Shown: positions 9,246-21,502, counted from the stretch's first letter. The stretch is 64,000 nt of DNA from Azospirillum griseum (GCF_003966125.1 NZ_RXMA01000012.1:90049-154048), one strand, 5' to 3'. Made by a program: numbers and translations. The notes: generated by a model from the sequence alone, not told the origin.

Positions 9246-9375
9246 CCTGGTATCGGTCGCGACGGCGACCGCGCGGACCCATGCCCGCGAAGCCAAGGCC
9301 TGCGGACGCGGGCCGCCCGGCGTCTGAGGGGCTGGAAAGTACCGACCACAGGGCGGTACTTTCCGGTGCTGGTAT
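9246..9375. repeat. 130-bp direct repeat, copy B, with 17-bp hairpin
   Basis: Second copy of the unit at 8008-8137, in the same orientation. The hairpin arms are 9331-9347 and 9351-9367. Compared with copy A, TG/TG in the stem is TA/TA here, and two outer base pairs become G-T wobbles. The stem is therefore largely kept despite the changes; one A-G mismatch is new. It lies 30 bases downstream of the bacteriohemerythrin stop. Confidence 0.85.
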
Positions 9376-9404
9376 GATTCATCTGGATCGGATGGGCTGC
9401 CCCG

Positions 9405-9830
9405 TTATCCGATCAGTTCCGCCGGTTCCCTCACGGCGCTGCCCGCGTATTCGCCGAATCGGGTGTCTTCCTTCAGGATGTGCTTGCCCAGCCACGCCGC
9501 ACAGAAATCAAACACCTCCTCGCCGCTGATGCCCGCGCGGTTGGCGACGAAGCCATCGCGGTACGCCTCCACCTGCCGGGTCAGGGCGTCGTGCAGCGCC
9601 TTGTGGGCGGCGAAGGTCGGGTAGTTCGACCGCTGCATGCACGCCTCTTCCGCCGCGAAATGGTGGCGGGTGTAGGCGATCAGTTCATCCAGAATGGCTT
9701 CAATCAGGGCCGGGTCCTGGCGGTTGGCGTCGTCGGACAGCTTGTTGACGATGCCGATCAGGGTTCGATGATCCTCGTCCAGATCATCAATCCCCACGCT
9801 CATCCAGCGGGACCATTGTATGGGTTCCAT
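9405..9830 (-). CDS. bacteriohemerythrin
   Basis: Four-helix diiron oxygen-binding protein of 141 residues, soluble and single-domain. The full ligand set is visible: His21 (EDHR), His57 and Glu61 (RHHFAAEE), His76 and His80 (HKALH), and His117 and Asp122 (KHILKED). The start is set by similarity of the EPIQW beginning to the family and by a purine-rich GGAAGGAAA just upstream. Likely roles are oxygen storage, sensing or delivery; family members are common in motile microaerophiles. A second, different hemerythrin-like gene lies at 33319-33753. Confidence 0.92.
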   Translation of the reverse strand: MEPIQWSRWMSVGIDDLDEDHRTLIGIVNKLSDDANRQDPALIEAILDELIAYTRHHFAAEEACMQRSNYPTFAAHKALHDALTRQVEAYRDGFVANRAGISGEEVFDFCAAWLGKHILKEDTRFGEYAGSAVREPAELIG

Positions 9831-10076
9831 GGCGTTTCCTTCCCGTGCCGTGGCCTTGCCACGCCGATCCATGGGCGTGGCGCAATGGCCCATGGCGTGC
9901 GGACGTTGATCGTCCGTCATCCTGGCCGTCGTAGTTGGGGGGCGTGCGCCCACCGCTCCCGAAGCGTCCAGCAGCGTTTTCTTATGTCAGCGCGTTCGCG
10001 CCCCGACGTCAACCAGGGTTGCCCCGCGTGCGACATTTTGGCGACGGCCCGTTGGGGACCGGCGAGGGTCCGGGGA

Positions 10077-13146
<3,070 letters not shown>

Positions 13147-13194
13147 GAGCGGGTTCGCCGCACCCTGCTGCAAACCATCACCCCAACCCGGCCA

Positions 13195-14874
13195 TCACCC
13201 CCGCCCGGCGATCAGGCTTTCGGCGGCGGCGCGGGCTTCCGCCGTCACGGTGGCACCGGACAGCATGCGGGCGATCTCCTCGCGGCGCTCGTCGCCGTCC
13301 AGTTCGGCCACGCCGGTCGTCACCTGTTCGCCCGTCTGGGTTTTCTGCACCTTCAGATGCACCGCGCCGCGCGCGGCCACCTGCGGGCTGTGCGTGACCA
13401 CCAGCACCTGAAGGCTTTGCCCCAGAACCGCCAAACGGTCGCCCACGGCGGCGGCCACCGCCCCGCCGATGCCGGTGTCCACCTCGTCAAACACCAGCGT
13501 GCCAACGGTGGAGGTCTGGGCCAGCACCACCTTGAGCGCCAGCATGAAGCGGGCCAATTCACCGCCCGAGGCGATCTTGTTCAGCGCGCCCGGCGGGGAG
13601 CCGGGGTTGGTCGCCACCTGGAAGGCGACGCGGTTGATGCCCGCCGCCGACCATTCCGCTTCGTCGAGCGGCTCAACCAGCGTGCGGAACTTCGCCTTGT
13701 CCATCTTCAGCGGGGCGAGTTCGACCGCCACCGCCGCGTCCAACCGGCCCGACGCCGCGCGCCGTTCCGCGCTCAGCGCCTCGGCGGCGCTGTGATAGGC
13801 GCTGCGGGCAACCGCCGCTTCCTTGGCCAGACGGGTCAGCAGATCGCCCTGGTCCTCGATCAACAGCAAGCGCCCGGCCATCTCCTCGCGCAGGGCGGCC
13901 AGCGCGTCCACCGCCACCCCATGCTTGCGGGCGGCGGCGCGCAGGGCGAACAGCCGGTCTTCCAGCTTTTCCAGCGCGCTCGGATCCATATCGACGCCAC
14001 TGGACACGGCCTGAAGCCCGGCGATGCCGTCGGCCGCCTCCGTCGCCGCGCGGTCGAGCGCGGCGATCACCGGGTCGAGCGCGCCGCCCGCCTTGTCGGC
14101 CAGACGCGACAGCGTGCGGATGGCCGACGCCAGCGCGCGTTCCACCCCCCGGTCGCCCGACAGGTCGGCGAAGGCGGCGTTGAGGCCATCGACCAGCTTT
14201 TCGCGGTGCATCAGCACGGCGCGCGATTCGGCAAGCTCGGCCTCTTCCCCGGCGCGCGGGGCGAGCGCGTCCAACTCAGCGACGGCGTGGCGGAGATACT
14301 CCTCCTCCGACCGGGCGCGGGCGATGTCGGCGGCGGCGGTGTGGCGGGCGTCCTCCACCTGACGCCACGCCCGGTGCGCGGCGGCCACCTGGGCGGCGCG
14401 GGCGGACAGACCGGCGTAGGCGTCGAGCACGCCGCGATGCGTTTGCGGGTTGAGCAGACCGTGGGTGTCGAACTGGCCATGAACCTCGACCAGCTCTTCG
14501 CCCAGCTTCTTCAGCAGGGTGACGCCGACCGCCTGATCGTTCACCCACGCACGGCTGCGGCCGTCGGCGCTGACGGTGCGGCGCACGACCAGACGGCCAT
14601 CGGCGTTGGCGTCGGCGTCCAGCCCCTGTTCCTTGAGGATGGCAAAGGCCGGGTGATCGCCCGACAGCTCGAACTCAGCGGTGACGGCGGCCTGATCGGC
14701 CCCATGGCGCACCAGCCCCGATTCGGCCCGCGCGCCCAGCGCCAGACCCAGCGCGTCGAGCAGAATGGACTTGCCAGCGCCCGTTTCACCGGTGAGCACG
14801 CACAGCCCCCGGCGAAAGGACAGAACCAGCTTTTCGATCAGGACAACGTCCCGGATCGTCAGGGACGCCAACAT
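13195..14874 (-). CDS. recN: DNA repair protein RecN
   Basis: SMC-like ATPase of 559 residues acting early in double-strand break repair. Walker A GETGAGKS is at 29-36, directly after the LTIRDVVLIEKL N terminus. A long coiled-coil middle follows, and then the ABC signature region (SGGELARFMLAL) and Walker B (LVFDEVDTGIGG) in the C-terminal part. The start lies eight bases from the end of bamD upstream, so the two are co-transcribed. Induction by DNA damage is typical of the family, but no SOS box was identified. Confidence 0.96.
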   Translation of the reverse strand: MLASLTIRDVVLIEKLVLSFRRGLCVLTGETGAGKSILLDALGLALGARAESGLVRHGADQAAVTAEFELSGDHPAFAILKEQGLDADANADGRLVVRRTVSADGRSRAWVNDQAVGVTLLKKLGEELVEVHGQFDTHGLLNPQTHRGVLDAYAGLSARAAQVAAAHRAWRQVEDARHTAAADIARARSEEEYLRHAVAELDALAPRAGEEAELAESRAVLMHREKLVDGLNAAFADLSGDRGVERALASAIRTLSRLADKAGGALDPVIAALDRAATEAADGIAGLQAVSSGVDMDPSALEKLEDRLFALRAAARKHGVAVDALAALREEMAGRLLLIEDQGDLLTRLAKEAAVARSAYHSAAEALSAERRAASGRLDAAVAVELAPLKMDKAKFRTLVEPLDEAEWSAAGINRVAFQVATNPGSPPGALNKIASGGELARFMLALKVVLAQTSTVGTLVFDEVDTGIGGAVAAAVGDRLAVLGQSLQVLVVTHSPQVAARGAVHLKVQKTQTGEQVTTGVAELDGDERREEIARMLSGATVTAEARAAAESLIAGRG

Positions 14875-14882
14875 GGAGCGGC

Positions 14883-15707
14883 CTAGAACAGGGAGTTCCA
14901 GGCTTTGCTGAGCCAGGACTTCTCGTTTCGCTCGGGGGTGAGTTTGGCGTCCACCAGAAGAGCGTAGCTGTCCGTGTACCATTCGCTGCCGGGGAAGTTG
15001 TGGCCGAGCACGGCTGCGGCGGTCTTGGCTTCGTCGGTCACGCCCAGCGCCAGATAGCATTCCACCAGTCGGTGCAGCGCCTCGGCGACGTGGGAGGTGG
15101 TCTGGTAGTTTTCCACGACCACGCGGAAACGACCGATGGCGGAGGTGTATTGCTGCTGACGCAGATAGAACCGCCCGACCTCCATCTCCTTGCCGGCAAG
15201 GTGGTCGTTGGTCAGGTCGATCTTCAGCTTGGCGTCACGGGCGTATTGGCTGTCCGGGAAGCGGCGCACCACCTCCGACAGCGCGTCGAGCGCCAGACGG
15301 GTCATGCGCTGGTCACGGCGCACGTCGGTGATCTGCTCGTAATAGGACAAGGCCCGCATGTAATACGCGTAAGCGATGTCCGGGTTGCCCGGATGAAGCT
15401 GGATGAAGCGGTCGAGCGCCAGAATGGCGTCGTCATACTTCAAATCCTGGTAATGGGCGTAGGCGGCCAGAAGCTGCGCCTTGCTCGCCGATTCCGAATA
15501 GGGGTGCTGACGCTCGACCTCGTCGTACAGCTTGGCCGCCTTTTTGAAAGCGTCCTCCTTCATCGCGCCATCCGCTTCGGACAGAAGCTGATCGGCGGAG
15601 CGTTCGACGTAGGCATCCTCCTTGGTGGAGGAACAGGCGGCGAGCGTGGCGGACAGGAGAATGGCCGTCAGCGGCAGGCGATAGGAGCGAGGCAGCATCG
15701 TCGTCAT
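14883..15707 (-). CDS. bamD: outer membrane assembly lipoprotein BamD (ComL family)
   Basis: Outer-membrane lipoprotein of 274 residues in the BAM complex that inserts beta-barrel proteins. A signal peptide ends in the lipobox LAAC with Cys25. Five TPR-like units follow, for example LYDEVERQHPYSESASKAQLL and ALDRFIQLHPGNPDIAYAYY, including the YY..Q......RDQ stretch conserved in the family. The start at 15707 has a purine-rich GAAAGAG before it; an internal ATG at 15698 is possible. It heads the bamD-recN pair. Confidence 0.95.
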   Translation of the reverse strand: MTTMLPRSYRLPLTAILLSATLAACSSTKEDAYVERSADQLLSEADGAMKEDAFKKAAKLYDEVERQHPYSESASKAQLLAAYAHYQDLKYDDAILALDRFIQLHPGNPDIAYAYYMRALSYYEQITDVRRDQRMTRLALDALSEVVRRFPDSQYARDAKLKIDLTNDHLAGKEMEVGRFYLRQQQYTSAIGRFRVVVENYQTTSHVAEALHRLVECYLALGVTDEAKTAAAVLGHNFPGSEWYTDSYALLVDAKLTPERNEKSWLSKAWNSLF

Positions 15708-15811
15708 AAGCTCTTTCAGCGTTGCCCCTGTATAGCACGCTGGGGTGCGGGCGCAGCAAGTGGTTCTCGGGCTTCCCGACCGGAAGGGCCGTGATGAATT
15801 GCGGTGTCGGA

Positions 15812-16546
15812 TCAACCGAACAGCGCGTCGATGTCCGCCTGGCTGATGTTGCCGCTGTCGGGGGTGAATTCGGCGGGACCGTGCAGATCCAGATTCTCGT
15901 CCTTCTTGGTGACGGACGGCGGCAGCGGCATCGCCTCGAACTCGCGCTTGTTCCACAGCCCCATCATCGCGTCCACGCGCTCTTCGATGAAGGCCATGGC
16001 GCGCACCACCTTGGTGATGCGCTGACCGGTCAAATCCTGGAAGTTGCAGGCTTCGTAGATGCGGACGATGACGTCGGCCATGTCGTTCACGCGGTCGCGC
16101 TGATAGCCTTCCGGCATCGACGACTTCAGCTCCGACATCACCTCGTCCAACTCTTCGGCACAGGCCATGATGGTGTTGGTCGCGGCCTCCGTCGCCGAGA
16201 CGACGGCGCTCAGCTCCTGGCTGGCCTGCTGGAACTTGTCCTCGCCCCCGGCCAGCGGGTGGCGGATGGCGGCCATTTCAACCTTGGTCGCCTTGATGCG
16301 GCCGGAGATGTCGGCGATTTCAACCTGGATCTGATCGATCTGCGCCGCGTCCATCGTCAGGAAGCGGTCCAGCTTGTCACCCAGTGTGCTGATGGCGCGC
16401 AGGACCTCGGTGTTGTCCATCGTGACGGTCTGCACCGCCGTGACCGCCGGGGTCGCCGCCGATTCGTCAACCAGCGCCTGGAAGGGGTGTCCCGTTTTGC
16501 GGGCCTTCTGAAGCTCGGCCATGAAGGGCTTGGACATCTGCTTCAT
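15812..16546 (-). CDS. CheZ-like CheY-phosphate phosphatase
   Basis: A 244-residue, mostly helical protein. The helix carrying NFQDLTGQRITKVV contains Asp171 and Gln175, matching the catalytic Asp/Gln of E. coli CheZ. The C terminus ends in SQADIDALFG, the place where CheZ has its CheY-binding peptide. It probably dephosphorylates CheY-P at the flagellar motor or chemoreceptor complex. ATG16546 is preferred; a GTG at 16603 would add 19 residues. It is the third gene of cheY-cheZ-like-cheZ-like, and a paralogue lies just upstream. Confidence 0.85.
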   Translation of the reverse strand: MKQMSKPFMAELQKARKTGHPFQALVDESAATPAVTAVQTVTMDNTEVLRAISTLGDKLDRFLTMDAAQIDQIQVEIADISGRIKATKVEMAAIRHPLAGGEDKFQQASQELSAVVSATEAATNTIMACAEELDEVMSELKSSMPEGYQRDRVNDMADVIVRIYEACNFQDLTGQRITKVVRAMAFIEERVDAMMGLWNKREFEAMPLPPSVTKKDENLDLHGPAEFTPDSGNISQADIDALFG

Positions 16547-16724
16547 CCTTGGTCCCGCCTTTGTCGCTTGGCCGCACCCGGCCTTGAAGTGGTCGAATGA
16601 CACGCGCGGGACACCGCACGCCGTCGCTTGGTCAGCGCGATGCCGCCGCTGTCTCGAATCCTGATCCGCTGCTCACCGCTTCCGCCCCTCGCCTGACCGC
16701 CGACCACCCCGTTCCCCACACCGA

Positions 16725-17789
16725 TCACCCGAACAGCGCGTCGATGGCCGCCTGATCGAGCGGTGTCGGCGGTTCCTCCGCCGCAGGCGGCGGCGGTGGG
16801 GGGGCTGGTTTGGCGGCGGGTTTGCTTGCCTTGATCGACGGCCCCGGCGGCTTGGGCACCGGTTTTTTCGCCGGTGGGGCCGCAGGAGGAGGCGGGGCAT
16901 CGAACATGCTGTCAATGTCCGCCTGGCTCGCCTTGACCGGAGGCGCATCGAACATGTTGTCGATGTCCGCCTGGCTCGCCTGCACCGGGGCCGCGACCGG
17001 TTCCGGCGCGGGCGGTGGTGGTGGTGGTGGTGGCGGTGCCACACTCATGGGCATGTCGAACATGCTGTCCACGTCGGCCTGGCTGACACCATGCCCGTCA
17101 AGCTGAGGGCCGTTCAGCAGATGCGCGTCGGGTCGCATGTCCACCGGTTCTTCGACGGCCGCCATCTTGGCCAGGCCGTCTTCGCCCCAGATGTTGATCA
17201 TCGCGATGACGCGCTGTTCGATGTAGCGCAGCGCGTTCACCACCTTGCTGGTCCGTTGGCCGGTCAGGTCCTGGAACGAGCAGGCGGTGAAGATGTTGTT
17301 CACCTCGTTGTCGATGTCGCCGCACAGCGCCGTGTCCGCACCGGCGGCGCGCAGCTTGGCCGCCAAATCCATCAGCCGTTCGGCGGCGTTCAGGATTTCG
17401 AACGAGGCGCGTTCGGTCGAGATGACGATGGCGTCAAGCTCATTGGTGGCGGAGAGGATTTTGTCGCCAGCCCCGTCGGCGGGCCGCAGGGCTGCGACCT
17501 CCCGCCGGGCCTGTTCGATGGAGGCGGCCATTTCCATCAGTTCGCGCCGCAGAACGCCGACATGCTTGCCGGCCTCCACGGCGTCGTTCTGACGGTTCCA
17601 GGACGTGCGGAACTCCTGGAGCATCGCGCGAACCTCTTCCGTCGCGGCCCCCAGGGACCGGCGATGGAGACGACGCAGAAAGGCCCGCCCCTTGGTCGAT
17701 CGAGCGATCGCTTCTTCGATCTGCTCAAACTCTTCCTCGGACAGCTGTGCAAGCTGTTCCAACCCGTCCACTCCCCCAACCCGATGCAT
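16725..17789 (-). CDS. CheZ-like phosphatase with four C-terminal SQADID-type motifs
   Basis: A 354-residue paralogue of the downstream gene. Its helical core carries SFQDLTGQRTSKVV with Asp174 and Gln178, the CheZ catalytic pair. After about residue 232 the chain is disordered and rich in proline, alanine and lysine. It carries four copies of one short motif: SQADVDSMFD (236-245), SQADIDNMFD (272-281), SQADIDSMFD (288-297) and DQAAIDALFG at the very end. Such motifs resemble the FliM N terminus and CheZ C terminus that bind CheY-P. Its ATG overlaps the cheY stop (TGATG), so it is co-translated with cheY. Confidence 0.85.
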   Translation of the reverse strand: MHRVGGVDGLEQLAQLSEEEFEQIEEAIARSTKGRAFLRRLHRRSLGAATEEVRAMLQEFRTSWNRQNDAVEAGKHVGVLRRELMEMAASIEQARREVAALRPADGAGDKILSATNELDAIVISTERASFEILNAAERLMDLAAKLRAAGADTALCGDIDNEVNNIFTACSFQDLTGQRTSKVVNALRYIEQRVIAMINIWGEDGLAKMAAVEEPVDMRPDAHLLNGPQLDGHGVSQADVDSMFDMPMSVAPPPPPPPPPAPEPVAAPVQASQADIDNMFDAPPVKASQADIDSMFDAPPPPAAPPAKKPVPKPPGPSIKASKPAAKPAPPPPPPAAEEPPTPLDQAAIDALFG

Positions 17790-18154
17790 CAACCGCCGAT
17801 GACCGCCTGGATCTTCATCTTGAGCGTGTCAGCGTTGAACGGCTTGACGATGTAGTTGTTCACGCCCGCCTGTTTGGCCGCGATCACGTTCTCGGTCTTG
17901 CTTTCCGCTGTGACCATGATGAACGGGGTCGGCGCCAGCTTGGCGTCGGCGCGGATTTCCTTGAGGAGCTGGAGGCCGGTCATCGGCTCCATGTTCCAGT
18001 CGGAGATGATGAGGCCGAACTTGCTTTCGCGCAGCTTCGCCAACGCCGACACGCCGTCGCCGGCCTCGTCGATGTCGGTGTAGCCGATCTGGGTCAACAG
18101 GTTCCGCACGATGCGCCGCATGGTGGCGTAATCATCGACGACGAGGATCTTCAT
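17789..18154 (-). CDS. cheY: chemotaxis response regulator CheY
   Basis: Single-domain receiver of 121 residues. Acidic pair Asp7/Asp8, phosphoacceptor Asp52 (LIISDWNMEP), Thr82 (VTAES) and Lys104 (VKPF) are all present. No output domain follows, so it acts by protein contact, probably at the flagellar switch. A GGAG lies eight bases before the ATG. It leads a three-gene unit with two CheZ-like phosphatases, which fits a CheY-P signalling and shut-off module. Confidence 0.94.
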   Translation of the reverse strand: MKILVVDDYATMRRIVRNLLTQIGYTDIDEAGDGVSALAKLRESKFGLIISDWNMEPMTGLQLLKEIRADAKLAPTPFIMVTAESKTENVIAAKQAGVNNYIVKPFNADTLKMKIQAVIGG

Positions 18155-18426
18155 CTAGACGTCTCCGCATAAGTCCGTTGCCGGTGGATGATCCGGCGTT
18201 ACGCTCACCCGGCGCAGGGCCGCGCCGTAATCCGGGAAGTGTGTGCCAACTGTGATGCCCTAACTTTTCTGAAAAGTCATCCCTTTGAGACACAGTGAAG
18301 CAGGCTGGTAAAGAACGGGTTACTGAACCGATCCGGACCTTGCCAGATTCGTCCGGCGAACGCACGGGTTGATTTCACCAGAACCGTGCGTCATCCCCCT
18401 TTCCGGCCCCATCCCTCCCGCTGCCC

Positions 18427-20451
18427 TCAGTCTGCCTTTGCCAGCGGCGCGGTGGCGGCGGTCAGCCACGCGGCCACGTCGCTCTCCAGCAGCGGCGTCA
18501 GCGACTCACACACATGGGCGTGATAATCGTCAACCCACGCGATTTCGGCGGCGTCCAGCAGGGTCGTGTCGATCAGGCTGCGGTCGATGGGAACCAGCGT
18601 CAGCGGGTCAAAGCCCAGCGTCGGCCGCTCGGCCCCCGCCACCTCCACCGGTTGGACCACCACCAGATTCTCGATGCGGATGCCATAGGCCCCGGTCTTG
18701 TAATAGCCCGGCTCGTTGGACAGGATCATCCCCGGTTGCAAGGCCACACTGTTGCCGACCTTGGAGATCCGCTGCGGCCCCTCATGCACCGACAGGAAGC
18801 TGCCGACACCGTGGCCGGTCCCGTGATCGTAATCCAACCCGACCCGCCACAGCGGCAGCCGGGCCAGCGCGTCGAGTTGCGACCCGGTGGTCCCGCGCGG
18901 AAACCGCGCGGTGGACAGGGCGATGTGGCCCTTCAGCACGCGGGTGAAGCGGTCCTTCATCTCCGCGCTGGGGATGCCGACCGCCAGGGTGCGGGTGACG
19001 TCGGTGGTTCCGTCGCGGTATTGCGCGCCGCTGTCCAGCAGGAACAGGCTGTTGGGTTCCAACCGCCGGTTGGTTTCCGGCGTGGCGCGGTAATGGACGA
19101 TCGCCCCGTTCGGCCCCGCCCCGGCGATGGTGTCAAAGCTCAGGCCGCAGAACCGCTCGTTGACCGCGCGGAAGGCCAGCAGCCGGTCCACCACCGCCAA
19201 TTCGGTCAAATCGCCCTTGGGCGCTTCACCGGCAAACCAATGGAGGAAGCGGACCAGGGCCGCGCCGTCGCGGGTGTGGGCCGCGCGGGTTCCCGCCAGC
19301 TCCGCCGCGTTCTTGCACGCCTTGGGCAGGGCGCAGGGGTCGCTGTCGCGCTCCACCTTCGCACCCGCCCGATGCAGCCGGTCGAACAGCCACGCCGAGG
19401 TGCAGGACGGATCGGCCAGCACCCGCGCGTTGCCGCGCCCGACGGCGTCCAGCGCCGGGCCAAGCTCCGCCACCGGGCGCACCCGCACCGCGTTGCCCAG
19501 ATGGGCGCCCGTCGCCGGGGCCAGCTTGCGCGGGTCCAGGAACAGATCGACCGCGCCGTCGTTGGTCAGAATGGCAAAGGACAGCGGCAGCGGCGTGCAG
19601 GGCACATCGGCCCCCCGGATGTTCAGCAGCCACGCGATGCTGTCGGGCTGGGTCAGCACCAGGGCGGACAGACCGCGTTCGGTCAAGCCCTGGGCCAGCC
19701 GGGCGCGCTTGTCGGCGGCGCTGTCGCCGGTGAAGGCGATGTCCTGCGGCGTCACCGGCGACAGCGGGGCCGGGGGTTGGTCCAGCCACACCGAATCGAG
19801 CGGGTTGTCCTCGCAGGCGATCAAATGGACGCCGTGGCGTTCCAGGGCGCTGCGCGTCTTCTCAACCCACCCGATGGTGTGCAACCAGGGATCATAGCCC
19901 AGCCGCCCGCCGTTGGGCAGCGCCGCCGCCACCCAATCGGTCAGCGGATCCTCGACCAGATGCAGATGCTCGTAATGGGCCGGAACCTCGTCCCGCGCCT
20001 GAAGGGTGTAGCGGCCATCGACGAACAGCGCCGCCCGCTCCGCCAGCGCCACGGCGATGCCCGCCGATCCGGTGAAGCCGGTCAGCCAGCCCAAACGCTG
20101 GGCGCGGGCCGGGACATACTCGCCCTGATGCTCGTCGCCACGCGGAACCACAAAGCCGTCCAGATCCCGGCGCGTCAACGCCGCGCGCAGGGCGGCCAGC
20201 CGCGTTGCGGCGTCCCCCACCGGCGTGGGGCGCGGGGCGCTCTCCAACGCCGCCTTCAGGGCGTGCAACTGGTCGATCAGGGCGTCGGGCAGCCCCTCCC
20301 CCACCATCAGCAACCAATCGGCGGGGTCATGGCTTGGCGGAGCGGCGAGAACGCCCGCGAGCAGCGCGCGCAGATCGTCGGGGGTCTGTTGAAGACCGGC
20401 GTCGGCCAACAGGGACGCCAGGGCGTCATCGCCACGGTAGAGGCTGGACAC
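18427..20451 (-). CDS. Xaa-Pro aminopeptidase (M24B)
   Basis: Metallopeptidase of 674 residues that removes an N-terminal residue before proline. Creatinase-like N domains precede a pita-bread catalytic domain. Metal ligands are visible in LLDSGAQY.DGTTDVTR (two Asp), GTGHGVGSFLSVHEGP (His), LSNEPGYY (Glu) and IRIENLV (Glu). The protein resembles the long cytosolic type rather than short PepP. The first 70 or so residues form an extra alanine-rich extension before the conserved RLAALRAAL start. It begins with GTG20451 preceded by GAGG. Confidence 0.9.
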   Translation of the reverse strand: MSSLYRGDDALASLLADAGLQQTPDDLRALLAGVLAAPPSHDPADWLLMVGEGLPDALIDQLHALKAALESAPRPTPVGDAATRLAALRAALTRRDLDGFVVPRGDEHQGEYVPARAQRLGWLTGFTGSAGIAVALAERAALFVDGRYTLQARDEVPAHYEHLHLVEDPLTDWVAAALPNGGRLGYDPWLHTIGWVEKTRSALERHGVHLIACEDNPLDSVWLDQPPAPLSPVTPQDIAFTGDSAADKRARLAQGLTERGLSALVLTQPDSIAWLLNIRGADVPCTPLPLSFAILTNDGAVDLFLDPRKLAPATGAHLGNAVRVRPVAELGPALDAVGRGNARVLADPSCTSAWLFDRLHRAGAKVERDSDPCALPKACKNAAELAGTRAAHTRDGAALVRFLHWFAGEAPKGDLTELAVVDRLLAFRAVNERFCGLSFDTIAGAGPNGAIVHYRATPETNRRLEPNSLFLLDSGAQYRDGTTDVTRTLAVGIPSAEMKDRFTRVLKGHIALSTARFPRGTTGSQLDALARLPLWRVGLDYDHGTGHGVGSFLSVHEGPQRISKVGNSVALQPGMILSNEPGYYKTGAYGIRIENLVVVQPVEVAGAERPTLGFDPLTLVPIDRSLIDTTLLDAAEIAWVDDYHAHVCESLTPLLESDVAAWLTAATAPLAKAD

Positions 20452-20611
20452 GGCGGAAACACCTCGGGAAACGGTGACGACCGGGATCGGTCGGGTCGCT
20501 TCAGGCTAGGCATCCCCGCGCGTCGGCGCAAGCCACAGGCGTGTGAAATTCCGCGTCGAGGCGGTGACGCCGCCCCACCACACGCCGGATTCTCAGCTCA
20601 GCGCCCAACCC

Positions 20612-21502
20612 TCAGCGGCGGACCACCAGCGTCGTCCATTCGCCCACCGGGATGCGGGCGACCAGACGCAGACCCTGGTTGCGGTGGGCCTGGATGACGT
20701 GCCGCTCCTGTCGGTTCAGCAGCCCGGCGAGCACGGCGTAACCGCCCTTTTTCAGGTGACGGCGCAGTTGCGGGGCCATGCGGGCCAGCGGGCGGGCCAG
20801 GATGTTGGCGGTGATCAGGGTGTAGGGCTTGTGCCGCCCGACAAGCCGGGTGTTGTAGCCGTCGCCGCCCTGCGAACGGATGCGGCCCTTCAACCCGTTG
20901 ATCGCGGTGTTGATGCGGGTGACGCGCACCGCTTCGGGGTCGATGTCCACCGCCGTCACCGGCACGCGCCAGCGCTTGGCCACCGCCAGCGCCAGAATGC
21001 CGGAGCCGCAGCCCATGTCGAGCGCCCCACCCCGCCCCCGGCGCGGCAAGGGCAGATGGCGCGACAGCCGGTCCAACGCCTGAAGGCAGCCGTTGGTCGA
21101 GCCATGCTCCCCCGTGCCGAAGGCGGTGGCGGCGTCGACCAGCAGCGGGATGCAGCCCGCCGGAACGCTGCCCTCATGGTGGGAGCCGTGAACGAAGAAG
21201 CGCCCGGCGCGGATCGGCGGAAAGCCCTGGTAGCTGTGCGACACCCAATCGATCATCGGCAGGCTTTCGATGACGACCTTCGGTTCATCGATCCCCACCG
21301 CCTGGGCCAGAACGGCCACGCGCGACAGCAGGCGGGGTTCGTCGGGCTGGCCGTGAACGGTCGCCTCGACCAGCCAGTTGCCGCCCTCTTCCAGTTCGAA
21401 GGTGGACACCGCGTCGGCGTGGTCGCCCACCGCATCGGCGAACACCGGCGCGTGGGTTTCGTGAACGACGAGCGCGATGCGCCAGAGGGTGTTGGACGGC
21501 AT
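20612..21502 (-). CDS. prmA: ribosomal protein L11 methyltransferase
   Basis: SAM-dependent enzyme of 296 residues that trimethylates ribosomal protein L11. A small N-terminal recognition domain is followed by the class I methyltransferase fold: ATAFGTGEHGST, SAM motif LDMGCGSGILALA, the acidic loop VTAVDIDPEAV and ITANILARPL. The GTGEH and NIL motifs are diagnostic for PrmA. It sits downstream of, and convergent with none of, the flanking minus-strand genes; aminopeptidase P follows on the same strand after 160 bases. Confidence 0.93.
   Translation of the reverse strand: MPSNTLWRIALVVHETHAPVFADAVGDHADAVSTFELEEGGNWLVEATVHGQPDEPRLLSRVAVLAQAVGIDEPKVVIESLPMIDWVSHSYQGFPPIRAGRFFVHGSHHEGSVPAGCIPLLVDAATAFGTGEHGSTNGCLQALDRLSRHLPLPRRGRGGALDMGCGSGILALAVAKRWRVPVTAVDIDPEAVRVTRINTAINGLKGRIRSQGGDGYNTRLVGRHKPYTLITANILARPLARMAPQLRRHLKKGGYAVLAGLLNRQERHVIQAHRNQGLRLVARIPVGEWTTLVVRR

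Noticed and set aside
8008..9375. Repeats considered as a CRISPR array
   Set aside because: Only two long units 1.2 kb apart with an ordinary gene between them; no regular short repeat-spacer pattern and no cas genes.
13147..13194. Terminator between the 175-aa gene and recN
   Set aside because: The 48-base spacer shows no stable stem followed by a T-run on either strand.
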